Assembly (NCBI GenBank): GCA_947396885.1
Contig: OX377202.1
Span: 106,762,198 to 106,826,197 of the forward strand
Direction: 5' to 3'
DNA length: 64,000 nucleotides
Source: Heligmosomoides polygyrus polygyrus
Taxonomy: Eukaryota > Nematoda > Chromadorea > Rhabditida > Heligmosomidae
The notes beneath the pieces were generated by a model, which ran no database searches, was not told the DNA's origin, and saw only the letters and a program-made list of their open reading frames with translations. A program made the translations under genes and the position numbers. The first letter of the stretch is position 1. Each line of letters begins with the position of its first letter. This document shows positions 56,228 to 64,000 of this stretch, piece by piece.

Positions 56228-57905
56228 AATTCACTCCTTTATGATGAAATGGCGTTTGAGCGCGTCGTTTTTCAGAAGAATTTGACTTTTCCAGGCTCTG
56301 ACGAAGGCGACATTGCCCAGCGAAATAAAAGGCCGATACCAATCCCTGCCTACAACTGAGAGCAATTTACGGAACGTCAGTGCCAACAATTTCAAGACTT
56401 ATGGAAAGTCAGACGTGGACTGTACACATTTAAACTGCCGACATCTCGTAGAAGTAGAGTGCCTTGCGCATCAACATCGAAAGTGATTAACTAACCCAAT
56501 CCTTTGTCCTTTATCCGTGTCCTAATTCATTATTGCTACTCACACTCGGGAAGGGACGTAGTGACGCAGTCAGACAAGGGGCGCTGTCGCTCATTTCACT
56601 AACTTTTGCCGTTGTGACTTGACATAGAGAGCTTTGCTTGATCGTGGCAGATTTTTTTCAAAGAAGTTCAAAAATCCTCCATCACAGAGGAGTCAGTGCA
56701 CAAACCACCCCGTCTCTCCACACCTCAACTCCATCCCCTCCGCCACCATTGCCCGGAGGCCGGTGCAGTTTCCACCCTACCTGAGGTCGCTCTCTTGTGA
56801 TTGGCCCGTTCTGCGTGGACCTAGAAGGCAAAACCGGCGGAAAATTGAAAACGGAGCATAACTACAGATGCACTTAGCAAATATGGTACCCATATTTTGA
56901 ATCACCGTTCATAGCCGCATGCTGTGATAAACATATCACCTCAAAGCGCCATAGCCTTGGTAGTATCTTGTCAAAGTTACATTAGTAATAGTAAATTGAC
57001 CTGTCTTGGGAAGCACGATGGTTACTCCCTTGTTCCAACGTGAACCACCCACGCACTCCAAGCACTAACAGCAGCCACAATAGCTCCCTCGAAGAGATGA
57101 CTATAAAAGGAAAGGCCGGAAAACCCTCGCCGTTTCCTCCCCCAAAGGCGAGCTCGGACGCTTTTCCTTTTCCTCTCCCTTCCTTTCATCTACCTATCCT
57201 CCACATTGTGCCAAGTAATCCTATTTAACTGCCCTGCACAGTCAATGTTTGCATTACTCACCTGCCTTGCATATTGTAGCTCTGTGTAGCTAATGATTAT
57301 GCCACCATACCTGCGGCTAGCTCACCTCGAATTTATTATTTCGCTCTTGGAACAACCACTGCACTGCACTAGCTGGATGGGAATCCACTGGTTTCGGAGA
57401 ACCCTTAGCTTGAGGGCCCCCTCGGCCTGTCCCACTCTAGTCTCGGTCCGTTCATCTTGAGTGAAGGGTCATCAAGCAACAGTACTTCTAACAGATTGCG
57501 TTCTGGGTTAGGACAATGATCTCGCTAGGGACACTTTCTCTCGTTCCAAGGGGAAAGCAGCGTTACTGGTGTCACTGCTCGAGTTACACTAGTCTCCTAT
57601 CAGCCTGTATTCCTTCTTCATACTCTGTTCTAGCAAAGGTCTCGTCGTCTATATAGTTGTTTATTTCTCTCGACACAAAACGACATCTCGTAAATGAATA
57701 AATAAAATACTATATTAATGTATTTGGCGAATAAATCAATATACAACAGAAGCAACAGTTGTGCCGCATTTTCTCCACCAAGGGATAGAGTTTTCTACGT
57801 TAATAAACTGAGCCGTTGGTCTACTAAACTCGCAATGGCTTCTTCACTCTCTCTGTTGCATGCATTGCATTGTGCCTGTGCCTCTCTTTTCTGTTTTGAT
57901 ACCTT
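56228..57905. other. Insertion in block III: Penelope-type end, then unrecognised DNA
   Basis: It starts with a Penelope-like terminal segment (hammerhead-like CTGACGA at 56298-56304 and GAAA at 56322) and a SINE tail. From 56550 to 57905 no family is recognised. A CTATAAAAGG TATA-like motif at about 57101 stands within a short open frame (57040-57228), so that frame is not a convincing gene. Confidence 0.45.
56440..56520 (+). mobile_element. SINE 3' end fragment
   Basis: Matches only the last part of the SINE body (ATCTCGTAGAAGTAGAGTGC ... CCTTTGTCCTTTATCC). Confidence 0.5.
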
Positions 57906-58004
57906 TTAAGGCAAAATAGTTCTAAATAAAGCACTTATGCTACTTACTGTTCATCGTTCTGTTCATCAGCAATCACAGAGCACAGAATAAACAATATCGC
58001 AATG

Positions 58005-59130
58005 TGCGAAAAGCTCTAAAAATAAATGCTTAAAATTGAGCTTTTTTCACTGGTGTTGTTCGGCGTTTTCAACTGTTTTTTTTTCATAATTGTTCCTATT
58101 TTTACACACATTCAGTTTGAGTTCCTTACTAGCACGAATTCTTCTATTCCGGTTTTCAAGCATTTTGGTTTGTGTGAGTTTGTGCCACAGTTTGTGTCAG
58201 TCAATGTTAGTCAAGTTTGTGTCAGTTTTTGTCGCTAACGACGACACCCTCCGTAAGATTGGCCTAAACCTTGAGGTCCCTGGAAAGCGGCCCAGGGGAC
58301 GCCCGAAGCAACGTTGGCTAGATACGCTGCACTTGGACTTAAAGATGGCTGGTGTGCACCCTGATCAAGCATTTGATCGGGAGAATTGGCGTCACCACGC
58401 CAGAGGAGCGGACCCCGCCACCAAGCGGGACGGACGCTAATGAAAATTATGATAATTTCTGTGTGTTGCATGCCACCAATGTCTCGGAACATTCCAGAGG
58501 GAGAGAACTCAGCGAGTCTAGAAACAACACGAAGGAAGACTACGGTCATACTACCCCCAAAATAGTGCGTTCGAATAGTTTTAAACCGAGGCATCTCGCT
58601 GATTTCAGGGGCGATATGTTTCATAAGCTGAGAACACTGAACGACGCGGTCTAGCGTGGTTGCACGCACTGTACTCCGGCAAGTCAGCCTTAATGGACGG
58701 AGAGGAGTTCTTAACACCGCAAAAGGGCGAAGCAAGGGGCGCGCCAGGCGTTTACCGTGGATATTTTCGGATGAGGAAGAACCGGGCTCCACCACGCTTC
58801 GGGGTCTTTCAGTTCGCTTTATTTCCTTCATCCCGCACTGACTAGCGTTGATCTGCTCTTCTGTCTAAATTTTTAAACGTACGGCGCACTAGAACGCACA
58901 AACTGGAAGGCAGCCAAATGGCGGTAAATAAATAATATGGCCGTAAATCTGCAGATTGTTGCAAAATGCGTTCTTTTGCGTTCTCTTTTTCAGTTCCTCT
59001 CATTAATTTTGGAGAACGAATCTTACGATCAGAAGGATCGTATGTGTTGGAAGTGCAGTGACATTTTTCAGCCAGTGTCGAGCGCAAACGGAACTGTTGC
59101 CCCCAAAAAGGGCGCAAAACTTTTATGTCT
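58005..59130. repeat. Conserved segment, block III, with RTE insertion
   Basis: Counterpart of 7100-8030, split by the RTE 3' fragment at 58235-58460. The plus-strand text around 58656-58841 reads LNGRRGVLNTAKGRSKGRAR and stays open for 61 codons. Confidence 0.4.
58235..58460 (+). pseudogene. RTE-type LINE C-terminal fragment, third, different family
   Basis: Reads LEVPGKRPRGRPKQRWLDTL, then HPDQAFDRENWRHHARGADP and ATKRDGR-stop. This is the typical last 65 residues of an RTE-1/Bov-B-like polyprotein, followed by a short ATTATGATAATT tail. It is inserted into the conserved segment of block III; the empty site is at about 7290 in block I. Confidence 0.85.
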
Positions 59131-59559
59131 ATGCTGTTCACACCGTATCCTCAGGCTGTCAGATGGAGCTCTGTGCGCTGACCCCGTGGACCTGACATGT
59201 GAAAAATACAGGTTCTCTTACTTGAAAATAAAGGTCTACTATTAAGCTCCCCTCCCCGACATTTCGTCACTTATGCAACATGGCCTGCCTGGTACTGTTG
59301 TTACCATAATTCGACTTATTCTGTGGGGATTTAGTTAGGAAATGGCTACTTGTTTGCAGAACCAGGCAAGGGAAGAGGCTCCAGGGTGTGATGCATCCAA
59401 TGTGCTCGTGTGGAAACTCTTCGTCGCTCAGGGGAGCCACAGAACAGCTGGAGCGCATACAGCTAAAAAAAAAAGGTGCAGAAAAAACGCCTGAAAATGC
59501 TTAGATGTCAAAATCCCTCAGATCTCAATCTCAAGTTGAAATGGAAAAGTACCGCAACA

Positions 59560-59645
59560 CAGGAAAACTGAACCCCCGACCTCCCTCGCATAAGGCAACG
59601 CCGCTATCCACTGCGCCCCGAACCGCTTGTCGACAATGCCATCGC
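59560..59645 (-). mobile_element. tRNA-derived SINE head, block III
   Basis: The minus strand reads GGGGCGCAGTGGATAGCGGC (A box region) and later GGTCGGGGGTTCAG (B box region), spaced as in a tRNA. The rest of the cloverleaf is too degraded for a gene. Confidence 0.55.
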
Positions 59646-60245
59646 GGGCGTATACAAGAAACACAAGCGCACAGTTTCCGCGCTCCATCTCTAATCGGTA
59701 TACGATTACCATTCGGGGTGTTCGCCAGAACCCTGCAAGTTGAACCCCCGAGCCGTTTGCGCTCATGCTGCCATCTTACGTTTTTGGTAGGATATTTGCA
59801 ACATGTGGAACTATAAAGCATGCCTTACGTCCTTACCATCTCGAATAGACTTTTAACAGCTGCAAATGAAATGCGAATTCTACAGTTCGTCCGCTCTGAA
59901 ATAACCAAGAGTAATGGTCCCCTACAAATTGCGCAAAGTTGCGTACAGGTTTGCTAACTTGAGGAAGCCGTAAGACAAATAGCCTAAACACAGCTAAACA
60001 TCACCAGCCGAGAGAGTGATGAATCGAGAACGCCCACTTGACTCGACCACTCGAAAGCAACAATGAACTACCCATCCTGTCAGTTTGTGAGTACAATACA
60101 GCTGCCAACTTGGTGTTATCAGTGTAAACCACGCGCCTCAATGATATCGTAACGATCTTTGCTCAAAGTTCGTTCCCTTTGTATCTATTAGTCGACAGGT
60201 CGTAGGTCCCTAGATATTTTCGCACTGAATTCAGTGAGCGTAAGA

Positions 60246-60606
60246 TTCAAACGATCATAACCTTCATCGCACTCACCGGATACCTATGGAAATTTTTCTT
60301 CTTCGGAAGTTACCCGCTTTAGAACTGCTTCAGAACGTGCTTCTTGATTGGCACCTTTCGCAGAGTCGTGCTGTCAGGACTTTTCGCTACCACGACCGCT
60401 CCTCGGTTCGTGTCCGGCCGTGGTGCACTATTTCCTACGGTAGCTTGCCTATTGGTAAAATCGGTGACGTTAGCACCATCGACAGCACCGCGCGCCGCAT
60501 TCGACGTCCTGCGCTCCCGCGACGAGGTCTGTCGACCTCTCGCTCTCTTTCTCCGGATGGCTGCCGTGGGGCGTCGCCCCTGCTACTCACTACGTCCACT
60601 TCGAGT
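60246..60606. other. No gene recognised; GC-rich
   Basis: Two overlapping plus frames (60286-60699, 60344-60733) and a minus frame (60435-60887) reflect base composition; none contains a domain I recognise. Confidence 0.5.
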
Positions 60607-61195
60607 AAGAGTGCCGACTCCACCGACACAACTTCGGTCGAAAAAAATTTCGCTGAAACTTTGCCTATGGGTGATATGGGGTGCGGATCACGAATCTGAC
60701 ATCTGTTTTTCACGATTCGGCTGGGTAATATAAATAGAGGAATGCAGAGGATTACATTCTTAATGTTTCTGCCAGTGGCGGCAGAAACAAGTTCGAGTTG
60801 CGAAATCCGCGACTTGGCAGTCACTCGTTTTCTTTTTCCCGCCAATCTCGCGGATTTCGTAACTGGATGAACCGGCCACATACCCATACCAACCGCTACC
60901 CGCCATCACCTGCAAAAACTTTAAGAATGTAAACCTGTGCCTTCCTATATTTCAAAATTATCCAGCCGAATCGTGAAAAACGGATGCCAGATTCGTGACG
61001 ATCACCCCAAATAACCCCCAGGCGAAGTTTCAGTGAAATCGGTGACCCTTCCTGACCACCCTCGTTAACGGTATAGGTGGTCTCCGACCGAATCGTGAAA
61101 AACCGATGTCAGATTCGTTATCAGCACCCCAAATAACCCCCTAGACAAAGTTTCAGCGAAAAATTTTTTTCGACCGATGTCGGAGGAGTCGGAAC
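60607..61195. mobile_element. Inverted-repeat element with duplicated right arm unit
   Basis: The left part (GACTCCACCGACACAACTTC, TCGAAAAAAATTTCGCTGAA, CACGATTCGGCTGGG) is the reverse complement of the right part, which holds the CCGAATCGTGAAAAACGGATG unit twice (60962 and 61086). The inner arms 60690-60770 and 60923-61005 also pair. No coding capacity. Confidence 0.65.
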
Positions 61196-61199
61196 TTTT

Positions 61200-62115
61200 A
61201 ACCAGTGTCCTACGCTCATCCCCGCGGTCTAGGAAGTCTACTCACTACTGCCCTGGAGGACGTCTCTTCCCATTTCTATTCTATTCACTGGTTGTTGAAT
61301 TCACTGCTGACTGCGAAGGGAAATGAATATTATGTAGCACCATGTGTTCAATTGGAGGAATCGTGTAAGTCCCTTTTTATCAAGGCTGCTTGTTATGTGT
61401 ATGTGTATATTGGGTTGGCGTTTGCGTTTCCCCGGGATTGGGTTCCTCGGCTGTGGCGCCGAGGAAGACTAGGAGCGGGTGGCAAGAGGGTCAGGGAAGG
61501 GGCAAGCCGGCAGCTGGAGTTCGACCAATACGTGACAGGCAATACGACACTGGCGGCTTAATACTCGGGGTAGCCCTTGGGATAGGTAAGACCTGGAAAT
61601 CTTCCGGTGTCCATGGGGTGACACGGAGCCTCCAAAGGCTAGGAGGTTCACCTCAACCTGCGGGCCACCGTTCACAACAACACCTTTGAGCTCGTACCGA
61701 TACAGGCTAGATTGCTTAAGCTTCCGCACCGTTTCCCTTCAACATAATGCTACCCGAGAAGTATTTTTTGGAATTATTGTATTCGCATTTCCTGCTAGTA
61801 ATGTTAGGGCCTGTCTCCCGGTGCCACGTCAAGTAATGGCACCCGTTTCGGTTCTCCCAACACTGTGTTATTTAGTGGTAAGAATTACTTGCTTCCCTTT
61901 AAGACCTCGCACCCTGTGATGTAGCGTTCTATCCTCCCCCTTTGCTTACATTTTATCTAGTTTTCATATTTTGTTTTTTTCACTCTTGCCCAATTTTGTG
62001 CCAGCAATTAGACAGCTGCAACTACGTGTTCTGTTCTAACTTTCTTTCTATCTGACGTTTCTGACTATGGCACGTCCACGCAAGAATTCAATATAAATAA
62101 ATAAATAAATAAATC
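61200..62115. other. Probable LINE-type 3' fragment with (AATA)n tail
   Basis: The stretch from about 61950 ends AATTCAATATAAATAAATAA, resembling the tail near 17162. 61200-61950 shows no recognisable domain despite several short frames. Confidence 0.35.
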
Positions 62116-62149
62116 TCGAGTTCTGGAAGTGCATGAGGGAGTTCGTCGA

Positions 62150-62790
62150 CACCAACCCACTGCCCTGATCGTCTTCGGTTGTCGTATCCACTTTTCATCA
62201 TATGCAACCTTCTCAAGATTCTCTAGTTTAATCTGGAAGACGTTCATCTTGATTCCTAATATATGCAGTTTGACTTCAAAAGCGTTACAATTAGGCTTAG
62301 AAGTGTCCAATTTAGTTTCAAAAGTGTCCAAATTCACGCGAAAATGATATAGCAGCACTGTTTAGCCGTCTACCATCCATTGCAGCGTTCCTTGCTTCTG
62401 CCGTTTGTCTTGCATCACTTGCTCGCGCGATATTTACCTTTATACAAGGTCAACTGACAAAATATCTTATAGTAAATCGACTGCTGTGAAAGCGTTTCTT
62501 ACTGCTCTACAGCAGATCTGCTCGTCTTTCATCTCGTTATGAAATCTCGCCCGAAAAGGGCAGTGCAATCGATCTACTACAAGATATTTAGAAGTTAAGT
62601 TTGTTCAAAAGCAAATATCGCAGCAGGAAATGATAGCGGGAAAACGGCAGAAACAGAGAACGCTTCACTGAATGGTAGACGGGCTAGAGGTGCCGTTATC
62701 ATCTTTGCCTGAAATTGGACAGTTTTCAAACCAAACTGGACACATCTAAGCAAGCTCAACGCTTTTGACGTCAAACTGTATATCACCCGA
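62150..62790. repeat. Further ends of the GTGTCCAATTT family
   Basis: 62220-62360 carries AAGTGTCCAATTTAGTTTCA-type tandem units and closes GCGAAAATGATATAGCAGCA, resembling the right end of the palindromic element at 18342-19810. 62695-62790 carries two more units in the opposite orientation. The two could be the ends of one degraded element of about 630 bp. Confidence 0.5.
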
Positions 62791-64000
62791 CTTGACGACA
62801 AGTCGTCATCTCCATTGAAGGACTTCGCGCTCTCTGGGTTTTCCTCCTTCCTCGGGCTACTTCTATGCGCTTCCTGATTTTCAGGGTTTCCTTCCTAATC
62901 AGCGTATCCAGCCTTCGTTCATTGTGCTCGCGGACAGTGGAGCGGCTGTGCCCGTCCGGAGAGATTGGTTGGAGAGGCCTCTCCATTCTACGCGTGTTTG
63001 AGTCGTGGTTTCTCCCTTCGTACTCCTTGCGCGTATCTTGTGGGTCTCACTTTGTGCATTTTCTGTTCCTTATGTGCACTCCACACATATCGTGTGAGCT
63101 AGTTGTGTCGTAGCGTTGCTATCCTTTATTCTTTGTTCGTGTGTTTCGTTGTTCTCCTTATATTCTAACGTTATGTTATTCTCTGATCATATATACTCTT
63201 GCATTGCATTGTTTTGCATTGCCATCTCCTCAGGTAGGTTGGGTATCTTCCTAAAATGGGGTTTTGGCTCTGATCGATCATTTCTACTGTCCGTTGCGGT
63301 TCACTTAGCTAGTTTAGGTTTTGCATAGTGATGTTCTTATTCATAGGAAGTTCATTTTGTTTGTCTTGTTGTGTTTCGCTTAGTCAGTTCACATTTATCC
63401 ATGTTTTTCATCATCTTGTTTCACCATCGATGCTATAATTCGTTATTCGTGATTCGCGTGCGTGTTTGTTTTGTGTATTTAAAGATGTTTAATTACCCAA
63501 GTTTGAGGCTGTCTTCTCGTCTTCTCTTGGAACGCCGAGCTACCACGTGGCAGAGTAACTTGGTTCGTGGAGAAGATAATTTCACGACTATCTTACCGTA
63601 ATCGAGCGCGTCGCTCAGCCTTCTACAGTAAGAGGAGGCACCTAACGTAGCGCATCCACGCGTCCAAATAACGCTCACCTTTCGCAGACACCCTATAAAG
63701 TTCAGCATCCAGAGATCGGAGACGCAAAAATCCAGGCATCACACCTATGCAGACGGTATAACCCCATCAGGCGATGATATGGCACAGTATGAAGAGTACT
63801 GCACGTCCATCAACCTATTTTCAGGAGGCGCAAAAAGAACAAACTCCGGTCGAATCAGTTTGCAGAGGTTTTCAGTTTGAAATTCCCCTCTACAGTACAG
63901 CAGAAGTACGATTTAAAGAATGAACGATGGATGATCTGCTCGAAAACTCACCGACTGTGGGCGAAACGGCCAACGAGTTCGCGTAGCTACTTCACCTCCA
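62791..64000. other. No gene recognised
   Basis: Only short open frames. The region is T-rich up to about 63480 and then of average composition; no transposon family or repeated element from elsewhere in the window was recognised. Confidence 0.5.

Larger units (their letters stand above)
47363..60245 (+). repeat. Composite block, copy III of three (most diverged)
   Basis: Homology to copy I starts at a point equivalent to copy I position about 710, directly next to the Penelope remnant. It runs through the 166-bp exon (51246-51411), foldback (51640-52090), MITE, SINE and Penelope pieces to the terminal piece (59825-60245). It is more diverged than copies I and II are from each other and is interrupted by a 3.3-kb TIR element, a solo LTR, an insertion near 52210-53150, a Penelope-type end plus unknown DNA at 56228-57905, and an RTE 3' fragment. 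The Tc3-like sequence, the 3560-type hairpin and the RTE endonuclease relic found in copies I and II are not seen here. Confidence 0.8.

Noticed and set aside
57040..57228. Small Pro/Ser-rich protein gene
   Set aside because: A TATA-like CTATAAAAGG lies inside the frame rather than upstream; composition-driven frame with no counterpart elsewhere.
60286..60887. Overlapping plus and minus frames of 130-150 codons
   Set aside because: They run into the inverted-repeat element at 60607 and contain no motif; probably a composition effect.
1..64000. CRISPR arrays, bacterial operons or phage-like systems
   Set aside because: No spaced direct-repeat array, no dense long open frames and no ribosome-binding-site pattern; the sequence has eukaryotic transposons and splice signals.

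Overview
This window looks like a repeat-rich, gene-poor stretch of a nuclear genome from a strongylid nematode, probably a hookworm. The clues are: mariner elements of the Hsmar1-like type known from Ancylostoma (bandit); degenerate Tc1- and Tc3-type transposases; RTE-type LINE fragments; a Penelope-like element (PLE) with a GIY-YIG endonuclease; tRNA-headed SINEs; and nematode-style splice sites (TTTCAG acceptors, introns of about 40-50 bp). The species is an inference from transposon families; no diagnostic host gene was recognised.

Layout. The dominant structure is a composite block of about 10-13 kb present three times in the same orientation, with starts about 23-24 kb apart: copy I at 1-10235 (left end outside the window), copy II at 23706-36071 and copy III at 47363-60245. 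All three share the same order of pieces: a 166-bp coding-like exon on the minus strand, a foldback repeat, a coding-like relic ending at an AATAAA, MITE copies, SINE remnants, Penelope linker/endonuclease remnants and an unidentified conserved segment. Copies I and II also carry RTE endonuclease relics. Each copy then acquired private insertions: a TIR element holding a mariner in or beside copy I, a GC-rich possible solo LTR and a TTAA-flanked element in copy II, and a 3.3-kb TIR element holding a second mariner-type element plus a 500-bp solo LTR in copy III.

Spacers. The first spacer (10236-23705) holds a full-length but dead mariner, a Tc1-like element interrupted by a palindromic element that itself contains a SINE, a 1.4-kb pyrimidine-rich repeat that recurs at 33990-35255, and a SINE with a perfect 11-bp target duplication. 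The second spacer (36072-47362) holds a three-armed inverted-repeat mariner derivative, the only clean protein-coding gene of the window (40700-41368, an intronless secreted protein with TATA box and poly(A) signal, boxed in by MITEs), a 45-bp minisatellite and a Penelope remnant bounded by inverted repeats. The right end (60246-64000) carries another inverted-repeat element and otherwise unrecognised sequence.

Functionally there is no pathway here. The window is best read as an old tandem triplication of a repeat-rich region, possibly carrying a decayed gene family, bombarded by transposons, with one apparently live secreted-protein gene in the second spacer.
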